Assembly: GCF_011074795.1 (NCBI RefSeq)
Contig: NZ_JAAMPF010000012.1
Location: forward strand, 62,001-126,000
Direction of reading: 5' to 3'
Length of the DNA stretch: 64,000 bases
Source of the DNA: Marinobacter salicampi
GTDB taxonomy: Bacteria; Pseudomonadota; Gammaproteobacteria; Pseudomonadales; Oleiphilaceae
Position 1 is the stretch's first letter, and the number at the start of each line of letters is the position of its first letter. The position numbers and the translations under genes are program-made. Positions 42,084-49,409 of the stretch are shown here, piece by piece. The notes below the pieces were generated by a model that did not search any database, was not told where the DNA came from, and saw only the letters and a program-made list of their open reading frames with translations.

Positions 42084-43084
42084 AAGCAAGCGCTGCACAA
42101 TTGCCGCAATTGCTTAAAAAGGGGCTCATGCCTGTCTATCTTGTGTCCGGGGACGAACCCCTGCTTGTTCAGGAGGCCTGCGACCAGATTCGCGCTGCGG
42201 CCCGGGAGGCCGGCCATAACGACCGGGTCACCTACCATGCCGACCGCCAGCTGGACTGGCACTCGGTGGCTGAGGAATTCAGCGCTCTGTCACTGTTCTC
42301 CGAAAAGCGCCGTATCGAGATCCACTTGCCCACTGGCAAGCTGGGCGAGGGCCGGAACGTGGTGGAGCAGGCACTGGCTACGCCCGCTGAGGACATCATC
42401 CTGTTGCTGATAAGTGCCCGCCTGGATGCAGCAGAGCTGCGTCGGAAGTGGTACAAGTCTCTACAAGCAGTTGGTGTGCACGTAACCATCTGGCCTGTTG
42501 ACCCGGACAAGTTTCCGGCCTGGCTCCAGCAGCGAGCGCAGTCACGGGGGCTCACCCTCACCCGCGGGGCTCTGGAAATCCTGACGGAACGCCTCGAAGG
42601 CAACCTGTTGGCGGCGGCACAGGAAATGGATCGGCTGGCATTGTTCAGCAAGACCGGCACCATTGATGAGGAGACCGTAGAGCAGGCTGTCCAGAACAGC
42701 GCCCGTTTTAATCCGTTCGACCTGGTAACGGATATTCTCGCCGGTAAAGCCGCAAGCGCCCACAAAATACTCGGGGCTCTGCAGCAGGAAGGGGAAAATC
42801 CTCTGGGACTTCTGAGCATCCTCACCCGGGACCTCAACATGGCGGTGGAACTGCAGCGTGCTATGGCTCGCAGAGAAGTTGCGGCCAACTTTCTCAAAAC
42901 CCGTGGCGTGCGTCAGCCTCAGCGCACCAAGGCCCTGGAATCTGCAGCCAGGCGCCTGTCACCCACCCAGCTCACCCAGGCCATTGTCCACTGTAGCGAT
43001 ATTGACCGCGCTGCCAAGGGTTTCGGTGATCATACGCCTTGGTTTCACTTACGTAATCTGAGCACCGCTCTGGCGCGAGTTTAA
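42080..43084 (+). CDS. holA: DNA polymerase III delta subunit
   Basis: HolA is the clamp-loader subunit that opens the beta clamp. The 334-residue protein opens with a PVYLVSGDEPLLVQEACD strand-loop typical of delta, continues with FSALSLFSEKRRIEI and ILTERLEGNLLAAAQEMDRLALF, and ends in the helical collar domain. Its ATG overlaps the lptE stop by 4 bases. Confidence 0.96.
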   Translation: MKASAAQLPQLLKKGLMPVYLVSGDEPLLVQEACDQIRAAAREAGHNDRVTYHADRQLDWHSVAEEFSALSLFSEKRRIEIHLPTGKLGEGRNVVEQALATPAEDIILLLISARLDAAELRRKWYKSLQAVGVHVTIWPVDPDKFPAWLQQRAQSRGLTLTRGALEILTERLEGNLLAAAQEMDRLALFSKTGTIDEETVEQAVQNSARFNPFDLVTDILAGKAASAHKILGALQQEGENPLGLLSILTRDLNMAVELQRAMARREVAANFLKTRGVRQPQRTKALESAARRLSPTQLTQAIVHCSDIDRAAKGFGDHTPWFHLRNLSTALARV

Positions 43085-43182
43085 CCGGTTGACAGCGTTC
43101 CCCGTCCAATAGCATTGTGAGGGTAACGGTTGGCTTGAAGCGACCGGATCAGCACGACATCTAGCTAAAGGGAGGTTTGAAC

Positions 43183-43446
43183 ATGACACTGAAGGATGAG
43201 CTGAAACGAGTGACCGATATGGCCGCTCAATACCGGGATGAAGCAAAAGTACGCCTGCACCTAGCGAGACAGGACGCGAAAGACGAGTGGGACGACCTCG
43301 AAAAGCACTGGGAGACTTACCGCCAGAAGTTGGATGCCGCTGCCCATGAGGCTGGAGAAGGTAGCCAGGACGCCCGCAGATCTGCCAAAGAACTGGGCGA
43401 AAAGCTGAAAGAGCGTTACGACCGCTTGAGAAAGCGCCTGCAGTAA
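43183..43446 (+). CDS. Small charged coiled-coil protein, unknown function
   Basis: The 87-residue product is almost wholly helical and highly charged (Lys, Arg, Glu, Asp about half of residues), with regular heptad spacing and no hydrophobic core, signal or membrane segment. I start it at ATG 43183, which has a strong GGGAGG box 8 bases ahead; a TTG at 43177 would add two residues. It follows holA by about 100 bases and is convergent with an acyl-CoA dehydrogenase gene. I do not recognise the family; phasin-like or nucleoid-binding roles are only guesses. Confidence 0.75.
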   Translation: MTLKDELKRVTDMAAQYRDEAKVRLHLARQDAKDEWDDLEKHWETYRQKLDAAAHEAGEGSQDARRSAKELGEKLKERYDRLRKRLQ

Positions 43447-43461
43447 TACTATATATGTCGC

Positions 43462-43488
43462 GCCGGTGCGACCCTAGGTCGCCCCGGC
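43462..43488. terminator. Strong GC-rich hairpin between convergent genes
   Basis: GCCGG-T-GCGACC (43462-43473) pairs with GGTCGC-C-CCGGC (43477-43488) around a 3-base loop: eleven pairs with one mismatch. It lies between the coiled-coil gene and the convergent acyl-CoA dehydrogenase. It lacks a T run on either strand, so it may be a processing stop or a weak bidirectional terminator. Confidence 0.45.
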
Positions 43489-43536
43489 AGAGGCATGGCT
43501 ATCAGGTAGCCGAACCTGACCTGAAACTAGGTCCGA

Positions 43537-45327
43537 CTAGAACTCTTCCGCTGTCAGAGCCATCATTGAATCACTGCCGCTACGGATACTTTCTGCCAGC
43601 GACACCGTTTTCGGCAGCAACCTGTCAAAATAGAAGCGTGCCGTCTTGAGCTTGCCGGTATAAAAACCCGAGGTATCCGCTTCCGCCTTCGCCGCAGCCG
43701 CCTTGACAATCTTTGCCCACATATAGCCTAGGGCCGTCAAACCAAACAGATCCAGATACTCCACCGATGCCGCGCCGATGGCTTCAGGCGACCGATCAGC
43801 CTGCCCAAGCACATGCTCCGTGACATCCGACAGGCGCTCCAGGGCCGCGGCCAAGGGCTCAAGGAAGGGCCTGAGTGCCGGATCAGCAGCATTTTCCTCG
43901 ATAAACGTTGCCATGTCCTGGGCGAAAAGCTCATAGAGACGACCCTCGCTGCCAACCACTTTGCGCCCCATGAGGTCCAGCGCCTGGATACCGTTAGTGC
44001 CCTCGTAGATCTGGGTAATCCGGACATCCCGGACCAGTTGCTCCTGGCCCCACTCGCGGATGAAGCCATGGCCCCCGAAAACCTGCTGACCGATAATGCA
44101 GGCGTCCAGGCCCCGGTCCGTGAGAAATGCCTTGGCAACCGGTGTCAGCAAAGCCACCATGCCCTGGGCATACTCCTGGCGCTCCGCATCTTCAGCGTAC
44201 TTTGCAATATCCAGCCATTGGGCAACGTAGGTTGAGAAGGTTCTGCCACCCTCCACATACCCCTTCATGGTGAGCAGCATGCGACGCACATCCGGATGCA
44301 CAATGATAGGGTCCGCAGCTTTGTCCTTCTGCTGGGCGCCACTCGGGGCGCGGCTCTGGATGCGCTCAAGAGCATATTCCCGGGCGCTCTGAAGGGAGGC
44401 TTCAGCAGCACCGATGCCCTGGATACCCACACCCAGGCGCTCATAGTTCATCATGGTGAACATGGCGGCCAGCCCCTTGTTGGGCTCACCCACCAGCCAG
44501 CCCCGGGCGCCGTCGAAGTTCATGACACAGGTAGCCGAGCCCTTGATGCCCATCTTCTTCTCGATGGAGCCACAGCTCAGGCTGTTGCGCTCGCCAAGGG
44601 AACCATCCTCATTAACCAGAAACTTTGGCACCAGGAACAGGGAGATTCCCTTGGGGCCCTTGGGGGCATCAGGAAGCTTACCCAGTACCAGGTGAATAAT
44701 GTTCTCAGCAAGGTCGTGCTCACCCCAGGTGATGAAGATCTTGGTACCGGTGACAGCGTAGGAGCCGTCGCCCTGAGGTTCCGCCCTGGTCCGGATAATG
44801 CCAAGGTCAGTACCGGCGTGGGGCTCGGTCAGGTCCATGGCGCCGGACCAGACACCGGAATACATGCTGGGCAGGTATTTGCTCTTGAGCTCTTCACTGC
44901 CATGGGCGTCCAATGCCAGGCAGGCGCCCGCCGTCAGCATGGGTGCGAGGCCGAAGGCCATATTGGAAGCCTGAAGCATTTCCTCAAACTGGGCCACCAG
45001 GGTTTTCGGCATGCCCATGCCACCAAACTCAGGGTTGCCGCCGAGACCGTTCCAGCCGCCTTCGACAATGGTCTGGTAGGCTTCGCGGAAACCGTCAGGC
45101 GTGGTGACCTCGCCGTCGTTCCATTTACAACCCTGCTCATCACCCTCGCGGTTCAGCGGGGCCAGAACACCACTGGTAATCTTGCCGGCTTCTTCCAGGA
45201 TCGCGTCCGCAGTTTCCGGGTCAACATACTCTGCCAGTTTGGGCAATGATGCCCACAGTGAAGGAGCATCGAATACCTCGTTCAGTACGAAACGGATGTC
45301 ACGCAAAGGCGCCTGATAATCTGCCAT
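43537..45327 (-). CDS. Acyl-CoA dehydrogenase, ~600-residue type (copy 1)
   Basis: This enzyme probably catalyses the first, FAD-dependent step of beta-oxidation. The 596-residue protein has the N-terminal helical domain, the middle beta domain (DLTEPHAGTDLGIIRTRAE, GTKIFITWGEHD), the C-terminal flavin domain with catalytic base E442 in IYEGTNGIQ, and a ~110-residue extension typical of the large bacterial group. Chain-length preference cannot be read from sequence. It is the distal member of a pair with the next gene, after an intervening terminator. Confidence 0.93.
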   Translation of the reverse strand: MADYQAPLRDIRFVLNEVFDAPSLWASLPKLAEYVDPETADAILEEAGKITSGVLAPLNREGDEQGCKWNDGEVTTPDGFREAYQTIVEGGWNGLGGNPEFGGMGMPKTLVAQFEEMLQASNMAFGLAPMLTAGACLALDAHGSEELKSKYLPSMYSGVWSGAMDLTEPHAGTDLGIIRTRAEPQGDGSYAVTGTKIFITWGEHDLAENIIHLVLGKLPDAPKGPKGISLFLVPKFLVNEDGSLGERNSLSCGSIEKKMGIKGSATCVMNFDGARGWLVGEPNKGLAAMFTMMNYERLGVGIQGIGAAEASLQSAREYALERIQSRAPSGAQQKDKAADPIIVHPDVRRMLLTMKGYVEGGRTFSTYVAQWLDIAKYAEDAERQEYAQGMVALLTPVAKAFLTDRGLDACIIGQQVFGGHGFIREWGQEQLVRDVRITQIYEGTNGIQALDLMGRKVVGSEGRLYELFAQDMATFIEENAADPALRPFLEPLAAALERLSDVTEHVLGQADRSPEAIGAASVEYLDLFGLTALGYMWAKIVKAAAAKAEADTSGFYTGKLKTARFYFDRLLPKTVSLAESIRSGSDSMMALTAEEF

Positions 45328-45442
45328 TGAAAATTCTCCAGTGTGCCGGAAGGCGGCAGGAGCGCCGCCTGTCCGATATTCATTAGATGGTATGCAGTTT
45401 AACGAAAAAGCCGCGGGAACTCATGTTGTACACTCCCTACAG

Positions 45443-45473
45443 AAAAAAGCCCGCCTCCTGGGAGTGCGGGCTT
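45443..45473 (-). terminator. Rho-independent terminator after acyl-CoA dehydrogenase copy 2
   Basis: On the minus strand AAGCCCGC (45473-45466) pairs with GCGGGCTT (45454-45447) around an 11-base loop that itself can pair (CTCC/GGAG), followed by a T run down to 45443. It separates the two acyl-CoA dehydrogenase genes into two transcription units, or at least limits read-through. Confidence 0.85.
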
Positions 45474-45515
45474 GATCTGCATCCGGCAGGGCCGGAGGCT
45501 AGGCCTGCAGTCGTT

Positions 45516-47315
45516 TTAGAAAGCGAATGCTTCTTCTGGCATGGCCATCAGAGTATCGGAGCCTGCCAGCATGCTCTCTGCATGGCCGCGTGCACGGGGC
45601 AGCATGCGCTTGAAGTAGAAACGCGCAGTCTGGACCTTGGCATTGTAGAAAGTTTCTTCCGTAGTGCCGTCAGCCATGGTGTCCAGGGCGACCTGGGCCA
45701 TACGCGCCCAGAGGTAGGCAAAGACTGCGTAGCCCGAGTACATCAGGTAATCAACGGAGGCAGAACCCACTTCTTCGCGGTCCTTCATGGCGCTCATGCC
45801 CAGCTTCATGGTCAGATCGCCCCACTCCTTATTCATCGCCTGGAGTGGCTCAATAAACTCCTTCAGCTGCTCGTTCTCAGCATGCTCCTTGCAGAACACG
45901 TGAACCAGCTTGGTGAAGCGCTTGAGAGATTCGCCCTGGGTCATTAGAACCTTGCGGCCCAACAGGTCGAGAGCCTGGATGCCCGTGGTGCCTTCGTAAA
46001 TCGTGCCGATCCGGGCATCCCGGACAACCTGTTCCATGCCCCATTCAGAGATGAAACCGTGACCACCGAAAACCTGCATTCCCAGGTTGGACGCTTCATG
46101 CCCGATTTCAGTGAGGAAAGCCTTGGCGATCGGCGTTAAGAAGCCCATCAGCTCGTCAGCTTCCTTGCGCTCTTCTTCGGTCTTGCCGCGATGGACGACA
46201 TCGCCCTGCTGTGCGGTGTAGTAAATCAGTGCCCGCGCACCTTCCGCTACCGCCTTCTGAGTCAGAAGCATGCGGCGAACGTCAGGGTGAACGATGATCG
46301 GGTCAGCAGCACCCTCAGGATTCTTGGCACCTGAAAGCGAACGCATGGCCAGACGGTCTTTTGCGTAGGCCAGAGAGCCCTGGAAGGACAGCTCGGCTGC
46401 ACCCAGACCCTGGATGGCGGTGCCCAGACGGGCCACGTTCATGAAGGTGAACATGCAGTTGAGGCCGCGGTTCTCAGGCCCGATCAGCCAGCCCTTGGCG
46501 CCGTCAAAGTTCATGACGCAGGTAGCGTTACCGTGAATACCCATCTTGTGCTCAATGGAGCCACAGGTCACGGCGTTCTTCTCACCAATACTGCCGTCTT
46601 CGTTAGGCAGGAACTTGGGTACGATGAACAGGGAAATACCCTTGGTGCCTGCAGGGGCGCCTGGCAGGCGGGCCAGCACGATGTGGACAATGTTGTCCGC
46701 CATGTCATGCTCACCGGCAGAAATGAAGATCTTGGTGCCACTGATGCTGTAGGAGCCGTCTGCGTTGGGTTCGGCCTTGCTGCGCAGGATACCCAGGTCC
46801 GAGCCGCAGTGAGCTTCGGTCAGGCACATGGTGCCGGTCCACTCGCCGCTAATCATTTTGGTGAGATAAGTTTCTTTCTGGGCATCGGTACCGTGGAGTT
46901 CAACGGTATTGATGGCGCCGTGGCTCAGCCCAGGATACATGCCCCAGGACCAGTTGGCGGTTCCGACCATTTCACTCATGACCAGGCCAACGGACTCAGG
47001 CAGCCCCTGGCCGCCGTGCTCAACTGCTGCCGTCATGGATGGCCAACCCCCTTCCACGTACTGCTGGTAGGCCTCGCGGAAACCGGTGGGGGTCTTCACA
47101 CCGTCTTCGCTCCAGGCACAACCCTCTTTGTCGCCGACCTGGTTCAGGGGAGACAATACCTGCTCACAGAATTTGGCACCCTCCTGGATGATCGCGTCGA
47201 TCATGTCCGGAGTTGCGTCTTCGGCGCCTTCCAGATTGGCGTAGTGTCGCTCGCTGTCCAGCAGCTCGCTCATTACAAACTTGATGTCACGCAGGGGCGC
47301 TTTATATTCAGGCAT
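45516..47315 (-). CDS. Acyl-CoA dehydrogenase, ~600-residue type (copy 2)
   Basis: A paralogue of the neighbouring gene, 599 residues, with the same layout: CLTEAHCGSDLGILRSKAE and GTKIFISAGEHD in the middle domain, catalytic E441 in IYEGTTGIQ, and the long C-terminal extension. The start is ATG 47315, with GAGG about 8 bases ahead; a GTG at 47324 is less likely. It has its own near-consensus promoter with PsrA-like boxes and a long leader, which points to induction by long-chain acyl-CoA. Confidence 0.94.
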   Translation of the reverse strand: MPEYKAPLRDIKFVMSELLDSERHYANLEGAEDATPDMIDAIIQEGAKFCEQVLSPLNQVGDKEGCAWSEDGVKTPTGFREAYQQYVEGGWPSMTAAVEHGGQGLPESVGLVMSEMVGTANWSWGMYPGLSHGAINTVELHGTDAQKETYLTKMISGEWTGTMCLTEAHCGSDLGILRSKAEPNADGSYSISGTKIFISAGEHDMADNIVHIVLARLPGAPAGTKGISLFIVPKFLPNEDGSIGEKNAVTCGSIEHKMGIHGNATCVMNFDGAKGWLIGPENRGLNCMFTFMNVARLGTAIQGLGAAELSFQGSLAYAKDRLAMRSLSGAKNPEGAADPIIVHPDVRRMLLTQKAVAEGARALIYYTAQQGDVVHRGKTEEERKEADELMGFLTPIAKAFLTEIGHEASNLGMQVFGGHGFISEWGMEQVVRDARIGTIYEGTTGIQALDLLGRKVLMTQGESLKRFTKLVHVFCKEHAENEQLKEFIEPLQAMNKEWGDLTMKLGMSAMKDREEVGSASVDYLMYSGYAVFAYLWARMAQVALDTMADGTTEETFYNAKVQTARFYFKRMLPRARGHAESMLAGSDTLMAMPEEAFAF

Positions 47316-47388
47316 GGAATCCACCTCAGTTTTACGGTCATGACTGCAGCCGATGCGGCAGCACTAAGCCTTAATTTGGGCTTGTCGC

Positions 47389-47423
47389 CGGTATCAGGCG
47401 TCATCAAAATTCGCGTGATACCG
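47389..47423 (-). promoter_or_regulatory. Strong hairpin in the leader of acyl-CoA dehydrogenase copy 2
   Basis: CGGTATCA (47389-47396) pairs with TGATACCG (47416-47423), continued inward by GCG/CGC (47398-47400 with 47412-47414) past one G-G mismatch: eleven pairs around an 11-base loop. No T run follows. It falls in the ~165-base untranslated region between the predicted transcription start and the gene, so it may affect message stability or translation, or be a protein-binding palindrome. Confidence 0.45.
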
Positions 47424-47472
47424 ATGAATTCGTCGCTCAGGGGGATAAGCCTACTTCCCTTCTGCGCAAACT

Positions 47473-47499
47473 CAAACAAGTGTTTGAAACATACGTTTG
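47473..47499. promoter_or_regulatory. Tandem PsrA-like operators
   Basis: CAAAC-AAGT-GTTTG (47473-47486) and GAAAC-ATAC-GTTTG (47486-47499) sit back to back and share one G. Both fit the published PsrA pattern of Pseudomonas, (C/G)AAAC-N2-4-GTTT(G/C). PsrA is a TetR-family repressor released by long-chain fatty acids. The second box covers the -10 of the promoter at 47488-47517 and the first lies at the expected transcription start, an arrangement suited to repression. Confidence 0.75.
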
Positions 47500-47517
47500 T
47501 AACAGCAGAATTGTCAA
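47488..47517 (-). promoter_or_regulatory. Sigma-70 promoter for acyl-CoA dehydrogenase copy 2
   Basis: On the minus strand a perfect TTGACA (47517-47512) is followed after 18 bases by TATGTT (47493-47488; 4 of 6). Transcription would start near 47481, within the upstream-most PsrA-like box. Confidence comes from the consensus -35 together with the operator overlap. Confidence 0.65.
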
Positions 47518-47594
47518 GGGAAAGGTGCAAAAATTGTGTTGCGTTATGCAACTATTTGTTCAGAAGGAAAGACTCGAAGCCCGGCCTGACAGGC

Positions 47595-48335
47595 TCAGGC
47601 CCTGGCTTGAAAGGAGCTGGTATCAGCGCCTCTGCGTTCACTCACCTGGCTGCTCCCAAGCATGAAGACAGACTGATAAGCCAACGAGGCCTCGCTCCGG
47701 CTGCCTGCCCTGTTCCAGGACTCGGATTGCCCTTCCGCCTTTCCGCCCGGAGCAGGCGCCTCTTCATTCAATTCGATCTGCGCCTTTAACATGACCTGGG
47801 TCGCCTCAGCGGCGACCGCCCTGTCCTGACTTGAGGGCTCAGCCGGAGCAAGGGCGGCGGCACGAACCACACGCATTTTCTCGATGGTCCCCTGAGGGTC
47901 GCCGGCCAGCGGGGATACACTGATAGGAACCTCGCCACCAACCGCGTACTGGACACCGTCCGGCCCTCGCCGGTAGGTATAGGAGGCGGAGCCGGCGTAT
48001 TGCCCGCCTACCGCCTGATGGGCCATCTCATGGGCACGCACTTCGCGATCCCGGGCTTTCAGCTCGGATAGCTCAAGGGCCTGGGCTTCATCAAGCTCTA
48101 CGTTACTGACGGGCTTGCGAGTCGGGGGCTCGGGCTCCGGGGCATCAGGCGCGGGCGCCCTTGAATCAGAGCGCTCCTGAGCCGCCCGGCCCGACTGATC
48201 AGAGCCCCCTTCAAAGGGGGCCGCGTTAGAGCGAGCTACAGTGCCGGGCGTATTGGCGGGGGGCGTATCAGGAAAAGCCGATGAGGCAGTAAATGAAGTG
48301 GGGAAGGAGATAGGGGCACTGCCCGAAATCATCAT
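47595..48335 (-). CDS. SprA-related putative metalloprotease
   Basis: The 246-residue protein carries the SprA-related/CJM1_0395-type motif REVRAHEMAHQAVGGQYAG, where HEMAH is an HExxH zinc-protease signature, followed by SYTYRRGPDGVQYAVGGEVPI. The flanks are low-complexity: a Pro/Ser/Ala-rich N-terminal half and an acidic-to-polar tail. Function is unknown; catalytic activity is inferred from the motif only. It lies 11 bases after a short flagellar-rod-like gene, so the two are probably co-transcribed. ATG 48335 or 48332 may start it. Confidence 0.8.
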   Translation of the reverse strand: MMISGSAPISFPTSFTASSAFPDTPPANTPGTVARSNAAPFEGGSDQSGRAAQERSDSRAPAPDAPEPEPPTRKPVSNVELDEAQALELSELKARDREVRAHEMAHQAVGGQYAGSASYTYRRGPDGVQYAVGGEVPISVSPLAGDPQGTIEKMRVVRAAALAPAEPSSQDRAVAAEATQVMLKAQIELNEEAPAPGGKAEGQSESWNRAGSRSEASLAYQSVFMLGSSQVSERRGADTSSFQARA

Positions 48336-48346
48336 CAACGACAGAA

Positions 48347-48604
48347 TTAGGCTTTAATATCGAGCAGGGTACCGAGGGTTTCGTCCGCGGTTTTTACGAC
48401 CTGGGCCGACGCCTCAACCGAGCGTTCATAAAGCCTGAGGTCTACGATCGCTTCCAGCATATCGCCGGAGCCAGAAGCACTCCCCTGGGGTCCATCGACG
48501 CCACCCCGTGCAATCCGCCTGGCAGCGTTATCCATGCCCTGGAGGCCTTCCTGGACACCCTGAAGGCCAGTGCTCAAGGGGTTATTAAGCGGACTTATCA
48601 TCAT
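48347..48604 (-). CDS. Short protein resembling the two termini of flagellar rod/hook proteins
   Basis: This 85-residue protein looks like an axial flagellar protein without its middle. Its N-terminus (NPLSTGLQGVQEGLQGMDNAA) resembles the opening helix of FlgB/C/F/G/E proteins, and its C-terminus (LEAIVDLRLYERSVEASAQVV then KTADETLGTLLDI) resembles their closing D0 helix. About 15 Gly/Ser-rich residues join them. No signal peptide is visible, as for type III-exported flagellar parts. I prefer ATG 48604; a GTG at 48616 is possible. No other flagellar genes are nearby. Confidence 0.75.
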   Translation of the reverse strand: MMISPLNNPLSTGLQGVQEGLQGMDNAARRIARGGVDGPQGSASGSGDMLEAIVDLRLYERSVEASAQVVKTADETLGTLLDIKA

Positions 48605-48699
48605 AGCGGCTACCACTCATATGCCTACATGACTCTTATTAGGCCATACTTCTGCCTACTTTTCAATCAACTCATGATGGAGGCCGACCATTCTGGAGA

Positions 48700-49389
48700 T
48701 CAGCACAGCAACGCGTCTACTGACAGATAATCAGCGAGCTGACCCGGATCAGGCTCAGCCTGCCATGGAAGCACACCCAGGCACATACCCGGCAGATGCC
48801 TCCTCAGATAAAGCAGGGTTTCTTCTTCACAGGTCATCACCTCGGGGTCAGGCCGATTTGCCACCCACCCCGCGACCTTCAAGCCATCAGCCTGTATGGC
48901 CTCAACAGTTAGCAGGGCGTGATTGATACAGCCCAGCTTCAGGGGCACTACCAGAACAATTCCCAGCCCCAACTCCCGTGGCACCTGCGCGTAGGTTTCC
49001 TGATCGTTCAGAGGCACGCGCCAGCCGCCGGCGCCTTCCACCAGGAACAGATCCGCCGGCCGAAGTTGCAAACCCCGGACAAATCCAGCCAGGCGTGCCG
49101 AGCTCAGCTGCTTGCCGGCCTGACTCGCCGCCACATGAGGCGCAATCGCCGGAGCCAAAGCAATCGGGTTCACCTGGGCATAGGGCAGTGATTCGGTCAT
49201 TGCAGCCTGAAGCATGAGGGCATCCTCATTCCGCAGACCTTCTGCAGTTTCTTCGCAGCCTGACGCCACAGGCTTCATTGCCAGTGTACGCAAGCCCTTG
49301 CGGGCGAACGCATGAAGAATGGCTGCCGAAACCAGGGTCTTGCCAACGCCAGTATCGGTACCGGTAACAAACAGAGAAGTCTTGGCCAA
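48700..49389 (-). CDS. bioD: Dethiobiotin synthetase BioD
   Basis: BioD closes the ureido ring of dethiobiotin from diaminopelargonic acid, CO2 and ATP. The 229-residue protein has the P-loop VTGTDTGVGKT, the substrate motif MKPVASGCEE and VEGAGGWRVPL. It follows bioF by 20 bases on the minus strand, without the bioH and bioC genes that often lie between. Confidence 0.96.
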   Translation of the reverse strand: MAKTSLFVTGTDTGVGKTLVSAAILHAFARKGLRTLAMKPVASGCEETAEGLRNEDALMLQAAMTESLPYAQVNPIALAPAIAPHVAASQAGKQLSSARLAGFVRGLQLRPADLFLVEGAGGWRVPLNDQETYAQVPRELGLGIVLVVPLKLGCINHALLTVEAIQADGLKVAGWVANRPDPEVMTCEEETLLYLRRHLPGMCLGVLPWQAEPDPGQLADYLSVDALLC

Positions 49390-49409
49390 GATCGGGCTCC
49401 AGGCAAAAA

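Noticed and set aside
43537..47315. Two adjacent acyl-CoA dehydrogenases as an assembly duplication
   Set aside because: The two proteins differ throughout and have separate promoters and a terminator between them, so they are real paralogues.
46533..47789. Plus-strand open frame (~418 codons) across acyl-CoA dehydrogenase copy 2 and its promoter
   Set aside because: Shadow of a real gene on the other strand; it also runs through the PsrA-like operators and into the SprA-like gene.
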